Shown here: positions 9,497 through 17,455 of the stretch, piece by piece
Numbering within the stretch: the stretch's first letter is position 1
Layout of the letters: each line of letters begins with the position of its first letter
DNA from: JBNLBS01 sp050303415
GTDB lineage: Bacteria; Pseudomonadota; Gammaproteobacteria; Methylococcales; Methylomonadaceae
Assembly: GCA_050303415.1 (NCBI GenBank)
Contig: JBNLBS010000006.1
Coordinates: 62,001 to 126,000 of the forward strand
Length of the DNA: 64,000 nt
Direction of reading: 5' to 3'
Notes under the pieces: generated by a model
The model's input: only the letters and a program-made list of their open reading frames with translations
Told to the model about the DNA's origin: nothing
The model's database searches: none
Made by a program: the position numbers and the translations under genes

Positions 9497-9892
9497 ATGA
9501 CAGAAAAGAACATCAAGATTCTCTATATTGAAGACAACCCTGCTAATACCCAACTTATGCGTAGCGTTCTTAAACGGTTGAAATACTTCGAGCTTTCCGA
9601 CGCCACCGATGCCGAATCCGGTTTGAAGATGATGGAAGATATTAAGCCCGAAGTCATTTTAATGGATATCGACTTACCGGGTATGAATGGCCTGGAAGCA
9701 CTACATGAAATTAGAAGCCGTTTTGCATTTGCCCAAAGCACCCCCATCATTGCCGTCAGTGCCAACGCCATGAAAAGTGATATAGAACAGGCGATGTCGG
9801 CAGGCTTTACAGAGTACGTCACTAAACCCATTGACATCCCTAAATTTATTGAAACGCTGAAAAATGTAGTTGAATGCCTACAAAAAGCCTAG
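9497..9892 (+). CDS. Stand-alone receiver-domain response regulator
   Basis: This 131-residue protein is a single CheY-like receiver with the acidic pair in YIEDN, phospho-acceptor Asp57 in ILMDIDLPGMNG, and Lys110 in TKPID. It has no output domain. It is unusually close to the receiver fused to the hybrid kinase at 1922-4669: shared stretches include ANTQLM, ILMDIDLPGMNG and IAVSANAMK. It is therefore likely a duplicated and released receiver that takes phosphate from that kinase or a similar one, or acts as a phosphate sink. The partner is unproven. Confidence 0.9.
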   Translation: MTEKNIKILYIEDNPANTQLMRSVLKRLKYFELSDATDAESGLKMMEDIKPEVILMDIDLPGMNGLEALHEIRSRFAFAQSTPIIAVSANAMKSDIEQAMSAGFTEYVTKPIDIPKFIETLKNVVECLQKA

Positions 9893-10041
9893 CGCGAGCT
9901 AAATTGTAAATAAAAATTCAATTAACAGTCGTAAAATACAAGGGTTCTGCTGCTATCTTTTACGAAATGACATATATCTGGACAAAACCTTACAAATTAG
10001 GCAAAATTACACAACCGCAATAAAACAAAAAATAAAAATAA

Positions 10042-10485
10042 ATGGCAAAAATTTCTGTACTTAATGGCCCCAACCTGAATTTACTAGGGGTTCGAGAGCC
10101 AGGACATTATGGTCACAAAACACTTGCCGACATAGAAAAAGCTTTACTAACATTAGCGGCGGATCAACATCAATTAAGTTTTCATCAGAACAATGCCGAA
10201 CATGAAATTGTCAACCTGATCCACCAGGCATATCAACAACAAATAGATTTTATAATAATAAACCCAGCAGCATTTACTCATACCAGTGTCGCCATCCGCG
10301 ATGCGTTGCTGGCAACAAAAATCCCTTTTATTGAAGTTCATTTATCAAACGTTCATGCCCGTGAGCCTTTTAGAAAGCATTCCTACTTTTCAGATATTGC
10401 CGAAGGCGTTATCTGCGGATTAGGTGCGACCGGATATGAATTAGCCTTTCAGGCAGCCCTACAGATATTAGCTACGAGATTATAA
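10042..10485 (+). CDS. aroQ: 3-dehydroquinate dehydratase, type II
   Basis: AroQ catalyses dehydration of 3-dehydroquinate to 3-dehydroshikimate, step three of the shikimate pathway. The 147-residue length is typical for the dodecameric type II enzyme. Motifs are visible in order: NGPNLNLLG, the active-site loop with REPGHYG, NNAEHEIVNLIH, IINPAAFTHTSVAIRDAL, and IEVHLSNVHAREPFR with the catalytic His region. It sits 3 nt ahead of accB, the common gammaproteobacterial aroQ-accB-accC order, so the three are probably co-transcribed. Confidence 0.96.
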   Translation: MAKISVLNGPNLNLLGVREPGHYGHKTLADIEKALLTLAADQHQLSFHQNNAEHEIVNLIHQAYQQQIDFIIINPAAFTHTSVAIRDALLATKIPFIEVHLSNVHAREPFRKHSYFSDIAEGVICGLGATGYELAFQAALQILATRL

Positions 10486-10488
10486 ACA

Positions 10489-10932
10489 ATGGATATCAGA
10501 AAAATTAAAAAGCTGATCGAGATTATCGAAGAATCAGACATCGCAGAATTAGAAATTAGTGAAGGCGAAGAGTCAGTACGCATTAGCCGCTATTCCAGCC
10601 AGGTAGCACCGGTTGCTGTTGCAGCGGCACCTGCTCCTGTGGCCGTAGCACCAGCTGCAGTTGAAATTGCCAGCGCACCTGAGGCACCGAAGCATCAAGG
10701 CCATGAATTAAAATCACCTATGGTAGGCACCTTCTATCGTTCCTCAAGCCCTGGCGCGAAACCTTTTGTTGAAGAAGGTCAATCTGTCAGCGTCGGCGAT
10801 ACGCTCTGCATTATAGAAGCAATGAAAATTCTTAACCAAATAGAAGCGGACAAAAGCGGCAAAATCACCAAGATTCTGGTGGAAAACGCCCAACCTGTCG
10901 AATATGATCAACCTCTATTTATTATTGAATAA
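10489..10932 (+). CDS. accB: Biotin carboxyl carrier protein of acetyl-CoA carboxylase
   Basis: This 147-residue protein carries the biotin that shuttles carboxyl groups in the first committed step of fatty-acid synthesis. The N-terminal segment (1-35) is followed by an Ala/Pro/Val-rich flexible linker (about 40-64). The biotinyl domain has the EAMK motif, with Lys113 as the biotinylation site, and the thumb segment FYRSSSPGAKPF seen in bacterial BCCP. It lies between aroQ and accC with short spacers, as is usual. Confidence 0.97.
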   Translation: MDIRKIKKLIEIIEESDIAELEISEGEESVRISRYSSQVAPVAVAAAPAPVAVAPAAVEIASAPEAPKHQGHELKSPMVGTFYRSSSPGAKPFVEEGQSVSVGDTLCIIEAMKILNQIEADKSGKITKILVENAQPVEYDQPLFIIE

Positions 10933-10953
10933 ACAGCCCACGGTATAAACAAC

Positions 10954-12297
10954 ATGTTCGATAAAATAGTGATTGCCAATCGCGGCGAAATTGCACTTCG
11001 TATACTCCGTGCCTGTAGAGAATTAGGGGTTAAAACGGTTGCCGTCCATTCTGACGCCGACCGCGATTTAAAACATGTACGCCTTGCCGATGAGTCCGTG
11101 TGTATCGGCCCGGCTTCTTCAACTGAAAGTTATCTTAATATACCGGCTATTATCAGTGCAGCAGAAGTTACTGATGCTGAAGCCATACACCCGGGTTACG
11201 GTTTCTTATCAGAAAATGCTGATTTTTCTGAGAAAGTTAAAGAAAGCGGCTTTGTCTTTATTGGTCCCAATGCTGAAACAATCCGCATGATGGGCGATAA
11301 GATCGAAGCTAAAAAAGCCATGATTGCCGCCAACATACCTTGTGTTCCCGGCAATGGTGACCCATTAACAGATGACAAAAAAATTAATTCGGCGCTGGCT
11401 CAGGAAATAGGCTATCCGGTAATCATTAAAGCAGCCGGTGGCGGTGGCGGTCGAGGAATGCGCACCGTTCACACTGAAGCCGCATTACATAACGCCATTG
11501 CCATGACCAAAGCAGAAGCAGGTACCGCTTTTGGCAATGATACTGTGTATATGGAAAAATTTCTGGAAGACCCCAGACACATTGAATTTCAAGTTATGGC
11601 TGATGCCCATGGCAATGCCATTCATCTGGGTGAACGTGACTGCTCCATGCAGCGTCGTCATCAAAAAGTGGTTGAAGAAGCACCTGCTCCAGGCATTACT
11701 GAAGAAGAACGTAGCCGTATCGGTGAACGTTGTGCTCAAGCCTGTATCGATATCGGCTATCTAGGGGCGGGTACTTTTGAGTTCCTGTATGAAAAAGGTG
11801 AATTTTATTTCATTGAAATGAATACCCGGGTTCAGGTGGAACATCCAGTGACCGAGATGGTAACCGGCTTTGATATTGTTAAAGAACAATTACGTATTGC
11901 AGCTGGCGAACCGCTGTCCATTACTCAGGATCAGGTCAAAATTCAAGGCCATGCCATCGAGTGCCGTCTTAATGCCGAAGACTCAAAGACGTTTATGCCC
12001 AGCCCTGGAAAAATCTCGCAATTTCATATGCCTGGCGGCCCAGGAATTCGTTGTGAAACACATATTTACAATGGCTACACCGTACCGCCTCACTATGACT
12101 CCATGATCGGCAAACTGATTGCCCATGGCGACAATAGGAAAAGTGCAATTGCCCGGATGAATACAGCCTTAAGCGAAATAATTATTGATGGTATTAGAAC
12201 CAATATTCAATTACAGCAAGACATCATGTCTGACAATGCCTTTGCTACCGGCTGCCAGAATATCCATTATCTGGAAAAAAAATTGGGTCTTAATTAA
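10954..12297 (+). CDS. accC: Biotin carboxylase subunit of acetyl-CoA carboxylase
   Basis: AccC uses ATP and bicarbonate to carboxylate the biotin on AccB. The 447-residue length matches the stand-alone bacterial enzyme. The N-terminal domain starts KIVIANRGEIALRILRA. The ATP-grasp domain shows the Gly-rich KAAGGGGGRGMR loop, HIEFQVMAD, GERDCSMQRRHQK and EMNTRVQVEHPVTE. The C-terminal domain has GHAIECRLNAED. It follows accB by 21 nt and is followed by a strong hairpin before prmA. Confidence 0.97.
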   Translation: MFDKIVIANRGEIALRILRACRELGVKTVAVHSDADRDLKHVRLADESVCIGPASSTESYLNIPAIISAAEVTDAEAIHPGYGFLSENADFSEKVKESGFVFIGPNAETIRMMGDKIEAKKAMIAANIPCVPGNGDPLTDDKKINSALAQEIGYPVIIKAAGGGGGRGMRTVHTEAALHNAIAMTKAEAGTAFGNDTVYMEKFLEDPRHIEFQVMADAHGNAIHLGERDCSMQRRHQKVVEEAPAPGITEEERSRIGERCAQACIDIGYLGAGTFEFLYEKGEFYFIEMNTRVQVEHPVTEMVTGFDIVKEQLRIAAGEPLSITQDQVKIQGHAIECRLNAEDSKTFMPSPGKISQFHMPGGPGIRCETHIYNGYTVPPHYDSMIGKLIAHGDNRKSAIARMNTALSEIIIDGIRTNIQLQQDIMSDNAFATGCQNIHYLEKKLGLN

Positions 12298-12324
12298 ACC
12301 ATGCAGGTCCAATAAATAAACTTT

Positions 12325-12345
12325 GGCCGACTGTCCCAGTCGGCC
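12325..12345 (+). terminator. Hairpin between accC and prmA
   Basis: GGCCGACTG-TCC-CAGTCGGCC is a perfect 9-bp stem with a 3-nt loop. The downstream sequence TATCCTCTCC is only partly T-rich, so this is a weak intrinsic terminator or an mRNA-stabilising hairpin separating accC from prmA. Confidence 0.5.
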
Positions 12346-12377
12346 TATCCTCTCCAAACAAAATTATTAGCAACTCT

Positions 12378-13259
12378 ATGGCCTGGCATCAATTTTCAAT
12401 TATTAGTGATGAACAATCGGCCCCGGACATTTCAGACTTTTTTTCTGAATTGGGTGCTGTTTCAGTCACGTATATGGATGCTGAGGACCAGCCGGTGTAT
12501 GAACCTTTACCCGGTGAAACAAAAATCTGGCGACAAACCAAAGTTATTGCCCTGTTTGAATTAGACTCGGCCAAACCTGAGACCATAAAAGAACTGATTC
12601 TGTCCAGGTTTAATCAGCTTAACGCTGAAGGCTGGCATTATGAAAAACTGGATGACCAGGTTTGGGAACGCGCCTGGATGGCATTTTATCAGCCGATGAA
12701 GTTTGGCAAACGCCTCTGGATCTGCCCAACCGGCCAGGAGCACCATGAGGCCGGCACCGTGTGCCTAACTTTAGATCCGGGCTTGGCTTTTGGTACCGGG
12801 ACGCATCCAACCACAGCCTTATGCCTGGAATGGCTCGCCGACAACGATTTAACCGGGAAAACCGTCATTGACTACGGTTGCGGTTCTGGAATCCTCGCTG
12901 TTGCCGCTATCTTACTTGGCGCCAAACAGGCTTATGCAATAGATATTGATCCGCAAGCGCTGACTGCTACGCAAGACAATGCAGAAAAAAATCATGTTCA
13001 AGACAAAATAAACTGTTTTTTACCGGAACAATTCAAACCCTTTCAGGCTGATATAGTTATTGCCAATATCTTAGCCAAACCACTAATTGATCTATCCGAG
13101 CAAATCAGCGCATTGGTTTCACCTTCAGGCCAACTGGTATTATCCGGCATACTAAATGAACAGGCCGATGACGTGATAGCCGCTTACGCTGACAACATAA
13201 CTCTTGCCCCCCCGGCTTCACAGGAAGACTGGTGCAGGCTCAGCGGCACAAAAATGTAG
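12378..13259 (+). CDS. prmA: Ribosomal protein L11 methyltransferase
   Basis: PrmA trimethylates ribosomal protein L11 using S-adenosylmethionine. The 293-residue length equals the usual size. The N-terminal substrate-recognition domain (1-~100) is followed by the diagnostic LDPGLAFGTGTHPTT segment, the SAM-binding motif VIDYGCGSGILAVAA, and the catalytic-site segment IVIANILAKPL. It is two bases upstream of a DUF3426 gene, an order common in gammaproteobacteria. Confidence 0.96.
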   Translation: MAWHQFSIISDEQSAPDISDFFSELGAVSVTYMDAEDQPVYEPLPGETKIWRQTKVIALFELDSAKPETIKELILSRFNQLNAEGWHYEKLDDQVWERAWMAFYQPMKFGKRLWICPTGQEHHEAGTVCLTLDPGLAFGTGTHPTTALCLEWLADNDLTGKTVIDYGCGSGILAVAAILLGAKQAYAIDIDPQALTATQDNAEKNHVQDKINCFLPEQFKPFQADIVIANILAKPLIDLSEQISALVSPSGQLVLSGILNEQADDVIAAYADNITLAPPASQEDWCRLSGTKM

Positions 13260-13261
13260 CA

Positions 13262-13915
13262 ATGTTTACTCAATGTCCCGAATGTCAGGAAGAGCACAGC
13301 ATAACGGTTGAGCAACTGCGACAGAGCCGCGGCATGATCTGTTGTCAAAACTGTTCTGCCATGTTTGATGCCTTAGAATTACTCAGTGATGAGAGCAAAA
13401 AAACACTGGCCGACCTAGAGACAAGCCTCCCCTGGGAACCCGAACCGGAACCAGTGGATAAAACTAACAATACAGTTTGGCTTATCAGTAGCGTTATTTG
13501 CACATTACTTTTAATCGCTCAGTTCGTATACTTTGAAGCATATAATTTAACCCAACACCCAACAACTCGTTCATGGTTACTAAAAACGTGTCAGATTATT
13601 GATTGTCAATTACCGATTTATAACAACCTGAATGATTTTAGTGTACTTCAAGGCTCGCTCGACCAAGCCGATAATAATAGCTATAGCTTCCATGCCGTCA
13701 TTAGCAATCAAAGTCGCTTTAGCCAAGAACTGCCGAAAATTAAATTGGCATTAAGCACCTTAACCGGAAAAATTTTTGCCCAAAGAATATTTTCTGCACA
13801 AGAATACAAGCACACCGGAAGCAACCTTATCGCGGGTAATGAAACGATTGAAATCAGCTTAACGATTGCAGCGCCGGATATTACTATCGGCGGTTATAGC
13901 TTTGAATTAATATAA
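13262..13915 (+). CDS. Zinc-ribbon and DUF3426 domain membrane protein
   Basis: This protein of about 217 residues opens with an MJ0042-type zinc ribbon made of two Cys pairs (CPEC and CCQNC, about residues 4-35). A membrane segment (about 78-100) follows, then a C-terminal DUF3426 beta-rich domain predicted to be periplasmic. I chose ATG 13262 because the ribbon begins immediately after it; an in-frame GTG at 13232 would lie inside prmA. Function is unknown in the family. The gene follows prmA with a 2-nt gap. Confidence 0.85.
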   Translation: MFTQCPECQEEHSITVEQLRQSRGMICCQNCSAMFDALELLSDESKKTLADLETSLPWEPEPEPVDKTNNTVWLISSVICTLLLIAQFVYFEAYNLTQHPTTRSWLLKTCQIIDCQLPIYNNLNDFSVLQGSLDQADNNSYSFHAVISNQSRFSQELPKIKLALSTLTGKIFAQRIFSAQEYKHTGSNLIAGNETIEISLTIAAPDITIGGYSFELI

Positions 13916-14069
13916 GCGTTCACATTCAACTCAAAAAACTTTACCAATGCTATTCGGCCACGCCTTTTTTAGTTTCGGCTTTCGAGCTGTTGCTGTATTT
14001 GATTTGTTTGTTTCCGCTTAAACCCCATATACAAACGCCTTAACTCCTATAATTTAGCAGGTTAAACTT

Positions 14070-15266
14070 ATGCCACATCCGGAAATTTTTTTAAAAAAAA
14101 ATGAGGATAAACGTCTTCGTCGAGGACACCAATGGATCTTCAGCAATGAAATCGATAATAAGCGCAACCCGCTAGAACAGTTTTCAGCCGGTGATCTGGT
14201 GGTGGTTAAAAATGCTGATCAACAAACCCTGGGAACTGCTTATGTCAACCCAAACACGCTGATAGCCGCTCGTCTTCTATCCAGAAAAACCAACATCAAA
14301 TGCGGCCCTAATTTTTATAAAGCCAGATTGACAACAGCGCTTAATTTACGTGAACGACTCTTCAAGAAGCCTTTTTATCGTCTTGTTTTTGGTGAAAGTG
14401 ACGGCTTACCCGGTTTAGTCATAGACCGCTTTGGCGGTATTTTCTCAGTTCAAATTACTACTGCCGGCATTGATCGCTATAAGGAATCGCTTTTTACCGC
14501 CTTGATTGAATTATTTGAACCCGACGCCATTGTATTGAAAAATGACAATAGCCAACGACAGCTGGAAGGTTTAACTCTAGAATCTGAAGTTGTCTACGGC
14601 AAGCTGCCCGATGAAATTGTGATCGAAGAAAATAACACTCAATTTAAAATTAACATTCTTGAGGGGCAAAAAACAGGCTGGTTTTATGACCATAGGGACA
14701 GTCGGGCCAAACTGGCAACGTTGTCAAAAAATCAGCGAATTCTGGATTTATTTTCCTATACCGGTGCATGGGGCATCCCTGCTGCCGTGGCGGGAGCCAA
14801 ACAAGTCACCTGTGTTGACTCGTCAGAAAACGCCTTAACACTGGCGAGCGATAGTGCGAAGCTGAATCAAGTCAGCCAGCTTATGCAATTTGTTCGTAAT
14901 GACGTGTTTGAGTTTTTAAAACAGGCTCGCCAGGACAAGCAACGTTTTGATATTATTGTACTGGATCCACCCGCGCTGATTAAACGGAAAAAAGATTTTA
15001 AACAAGGTTATGAGGCTTATCGACGATTAAATCATTTGGCTCTGCAAGTATTGGAAACTAATGGTATCTTAATATCCGCATCCTGTTCGCATCATTTAAG
15101 CCGTGATAACCTGCAAGAACTTTTAAGATCGTCTGCGCGCCATATAGACAGACATATGATTTTTTTTGCCACCGGCAGCCAGGGCCCTGATCATCCAGTT
15201 CATCCTGCCATGCCGGAAACAGAATATTTAAAAACCTTTTTTTGCTCAGTATCGCCCAGTTTATAG
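14070..15266 (+). CDS. rlmI: 23S rRNA m5C1962 methyltransferase RlmI
   Basis: RlmI methylates C1962 of 23S rRNA. The 398-residue protein has an N-terminal PUA domain (about 1-75; RRGHQWIFSNEI), a central EEHEE-type region with GESDGLPGLVIDRF, and a Rossmann methyltransferase domain. That domain has ILDLFSYTGAWG for SAM binding, LDPPALIK, and the catalytic cysteine region SASCSHHL. Its length is nearly that of the E. coli enzyme. It is followed 14 nt later by two small Cys-rich genes. Confidence 0.93.
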   Translation: MPHPEIFLKKNEDKRLRRGHQWIFSNEIDNKRNPLEQFSAGDLVVVKNADQQTLGTAYVNPNTLIAARLLSRKTNIKCGPNFYKARLTTALNLRERLFKKPFYRLVFGESDGLPGLVIDRFGGIFSVQITTAGIDRYKESLFTALIELFEPDAIVLKNDNSQRQLEGLTLESEVVYGKLPDEIVIEENNTQFKINILEGQKTGWFYDHRDSRAKLATLSKNQRILDLFSYTGAWGIPAAVAGAKQVTCVDSSENALTLASDSAKLNQVSQLMQFVRNDVFEFLKQARQDKQRFDIIVLDPPALIKRKKDFKQGYEAYRRLNHLALQVLETNGILISASCSHHLSRDNLQELLRSSARHIDRHMIFFATGSQGPDHPVHPAMPETEYLKTFFCSVSPSL

Positions 15267-15280
15267 TTTGCTGAATCATT

Positions 15281-15475
15281 ATGTGCAACCAACCAAAAAC
15301 AAAAGTCTGTGAACTTTGCAACCAGCCGGTTGAAATAAAAGGCTTTTCATTAGCGTCGACAGAAGGTAAGCTTCATTTCTGCTGCGCTGGTTGCCAAAGC
15401 ATCTATCAGCTACTCAATGACGAAAAACTAAAACAACTCAACACATCAAAAAAAAATAACAGCGAGGATAAATAA
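15281..15475 (+). CDS. Small metal-binding protein resembling the N-terminus of CcoI-type P-ATPases
   Basis: This 64-residue protein contains a CxxC (CELC) and a CCxGC (FCCAGC) separated by about 22 residues. That is the pattern of the metal-binding domain at the N-terminus of FixI/CcoI copper P-type ATPases. Here it stands alone: no ATPase follows. It is a plausible cytoplasmic copper or zinc carrier. A GAGG just before the next start suggests co-translation with the downstream 175-residue gene one nucleotide away. The domain similarity is my recognition of the Cys pattern, and the role is inference. Confidence 0.75.
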   Translation: MCNQPKTKVCELCNQPVEIKGFSLASTEGKLHFCCAGCQSIYQLLNDEKLKQLNTSKKNNSEDK

Positions 15476-15476
15476 A

Positions 15477-16004
15477 ATGAAAGCCTGCGAATCATGCGCC
15501 AATCGCGTTGAAATTGGAAAGCATTATAGAAATCAATCGGTACCAAAAAGAGCTATTGGCATGATACTGGTCTACCTGCCGATCGCCACGTTGCCATTCG
15601 TCTTTCTCAGTGCCTATTTAACCTATTTCCATTTGCGCATGATGGGGGCAAAGAATATTAAAACACTGTCTGATTATCTTCCTGACAGAAAAAGTCATCG
15701 TTATACTTTAAAAAATCAAATTACAATGGAAGGCTCTTTCAAAGCCAGTACCTCCCAGTCTAAATTGTTCTGGATATTAAACTGTACCTGGTATTGCCCG
15801 GTCAGCGTTGCCCTGTTCGAATGGCATGCCTATATGGTCAAAGTGGTTGAAAACTGGTGGTGCCCATTTGGTCATGAAAAGAAAGAAGGCTATAAGAACG
15901 GTGCTATTGATCAGTCTTTCTGGCATGTATATCCTGAGGACAGAGCCAAACTGGAAAAAGAGGACCTGGAAAACCCAATCTGGAATAACGAAAACGACGA
16001 ATAA
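15477..16004 (+). CDS. Conserved-looking membrane protein of unknown function with Cys motifs
   Basis: I do not recognise this 175-residue protein. It begins with a CxxC (C4/C7 in CESCANR), has one or two hydrophobic stretches (about 22-55), and then a soluble C-terminal half rich in Trp, Cys and His (CTWYCP, EWHAY, NWWCPFGHE). It is preceded by a clear ribosome-binding site (AGCGAGGA) and a 1-nt gap from the small metal-binding protein, and is followed by an intrinsic terminator. The pair is therefore one transcription unit. The Cys/His content and its partner suggest metal handling at the membrane, but that is inference. Confidence 0.7.
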   Translation: MKACESCANRVEIGKHYRNQSVPKRAIGMILVYLPIATLPFVFLSAYLTYFHLRMMGAKNIKTLSDYLPDRKSHRYTLKNQITMEGSFKASTSQSKLFWILNCTWYCPVSVALFEWHAYMVKVVENWWCPFGHEKKEGYKNGAIDQSFWHVYPEDRAKLEKEDLENPIWNNENDE

Positions 16005-16019
16005 ACCTGTTTAATGCTT

Positions 16020-16058
16020 TGAGCCCTTTGTATAAGTTAGAGGGCTCAGAGTTTTTTA
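16020..16058 (+). terminator. Intrinsic terminator after the Cys-rich gene pair
   Basis: GAGCCCT (16021-16027) pairs with AGGGCTC (16041-16047), extended by a flanking T-A pair. A T-run follows at 16052-16057. It cleanly closes the unit before dusB. Confidence 0.85.
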
Positions 16059-16137
16059 TCAATTAACCCCAAGGATTCTTAGCAAAAAAACTATTTTTGA
16101 GTTATTATATGCGGCCTTTTCCGCATTGGTATCGCTC

Positions 16138-17103
16138 ATGCAAATCGGCCCTCACCAACTGACCAGCAATCTGATTCTTGCCCCGATGGCTGGAATCACT
16201 GATCGTCCGTTCAGAGAGTTGTGTAAAGCTTTTGGTGCCGGACTTGCCGTATCTGAAATGGTCGCGTCCAATCCGGCTTTGCGTCAGCATAAAAGAACCC
16301 TGTTAAAAGCCGAGCATAGTGGCGAATCGGGCCTGCGCAGTGTGCAAATTTTAGGTACAGATCCACAACAAATGGCTGATGCCGCTCGCTTTAATCAACA
16401 ACAGGGAGCGCAGGTTATCGACATAAATATGGGCTGCCCGGCCAAAAAAGTCTGTTCTGTTGCTGCCGGCTCTGCCTTGTTAAGAAATGAAACATTAGTC
16501 CAACAGATTCTTGATGCGGTGGTGAATGCAGTTGAGATTCCGGTAACACTTAAAATCAGAACTGGTTGGGATAAAAACAATAAAAATGCGGTTAAAATTG
16601 CTCAAATCGCAGAAAACTGTGGGATTTCAGCATTAACGATTCACGGTAGAACTCGCGCCTGCAAATTTGAAGGTCAAGCGGAATACGATACGATCAGATC
16701 TGTAAAACAAGCAGTTAATATTCCGATAATTGCCAATGGCGATATTGATAGCGCGAAAAAAGCCGAACACATTCTGAATTACACCGGTGCAGATGGGGTG
16801 ATGATTGGCCGGGCCGCTCAAGGTAATCCTTGGATATTCGAACAAATTAATCATTATTTGGAACACAAAAAAAACCTTGAGAAACCGTCAGTTACGGAGG
16901 TTAACAAGATTTTGCTGGAACATTTGGAGCAATTATATAGTTTCTACGGAACAATAAGCGGTGTTAGAATAGCCAGAAAACACATCGGTTGGTACTTTAA
17001 ACGGCTGGGTAACTTACCCACAGAAACAAAAACACAGATCAACCAGGCCCAAAAGCCATCCCAGCAAATAGCTTTAATTAATCTGGCATTTAATTCTTTT
17101 TAA
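16138..17103 (+). CDS. dusB: tRNA-dihydrouridine synthase B
   Basis: DusB is an FMN enzyme that reduces uridines in the tRNA D-loop. From ATG 16138 the protein is 321 residues, the same as I recall for E. coli DusB; a TTG four codons earlier is unlikely. The TIM barrel starts with LAPMAGITDRPFR. It has NMGCPAKKVCSVAAGSALL with the catalytic Cys, the substrate-binding segment TLKIRTGWD, and the FMN-phosphate motifs ANGDI and GVMIGRAAQGNPW. It is followed 18 nt later by fis, the classical dusB-fis operon. Confidence 0.96.
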   Translation: MQIGPHQLTSNLILAPMAGITDRPFRELCKAFGAGLAVSEMVASNPALRQHKRTLLKAEHSGESGLRSVQILGTDPQQMADAARFNQQQGAQVIDINMGCPAKKVCSVAAGSALLRNETLVQQILDAVVNAVEIPVTLKIRTGWDKNNKNAVKIAQIAENCGISALTIHGRTRACKFEGQAEYDTIRSVKQAVNIPIIANGDIDSAKKAEHILNYTGADGVMIGRAAQGNPWIFEQINHYLEHKKNLEKPSVTEVNKILLEHLEQLYSFYGTISGVRIARKHIGWYFKRLGNLPTETKTQINQAQKPSQQIALINLAFNSF

Positions 17104-17121
17104 ACGAACGTGCAGCATAAT

Positions 17122-17409
17122 ATGGAAGCTACTCATAAAAACAACGCTGAAATTATTGAGATCACCTCAAAACGATCCAGTAGTCTCACTTTGTCTGATC
17201 ATGTCAGAGTTGCTGTTGAAGATTATTTTTCTCAACTTAATGGTCATGATGCAAATGGACTACATGCAATGGTTATAGGTGAAGTGGAAAAACCTTTATT
17301 GGAAATTACTCTGGCCCAACTGGGTTACAATCAGACCAAGGCAGCAAAAGCACTGGGGCTAAGCCGAAGCACCCTGCGCAAAAAAATGGATCAATACGGC
17401 ATCTCGTAA
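17122..17409 (+). CDS. fis: Fis family nucleoid-associated DNA-binding protein
   Basis: Fis bends DNA and coordinates rRNA transcription and recombination. This 95-residue form starts at ATG 17122; a GTG at 17110 would give 99 residues, and neither has a strong ribosome-binding site. The middle matches the Fis core (VAVEDYFSQLNG.D..GLHAMV..EVEKPLLE). The C-terminal helix-turn-helix reads NQTKAAKALGLSRSTLRKKMDQYGI. It sits in the dusB-fis-purH-purD arrangement common in non-enteric gammaproteobacteria. Confidence 0.93.
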   Translation: MEATHKNNAEIIEITSKRSSSLTLSDHVRVAVEDYFSQLNGHDANGLHAMVIGEVEKPLLEITLAQLGYNQTKAAKALGLSRSTLRKKMDQYGIS

Positions 17410-17455
17410 AATTTTTTCTCCTCAACATATAATCATTCATTCAGAGGTTTATTGT

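Noticed and set aside
13916..14069. Terminator or small RNA between the DUF3426 gene and rlmI
   Set aside because: A T-run is present, but there is no stable stem before it.
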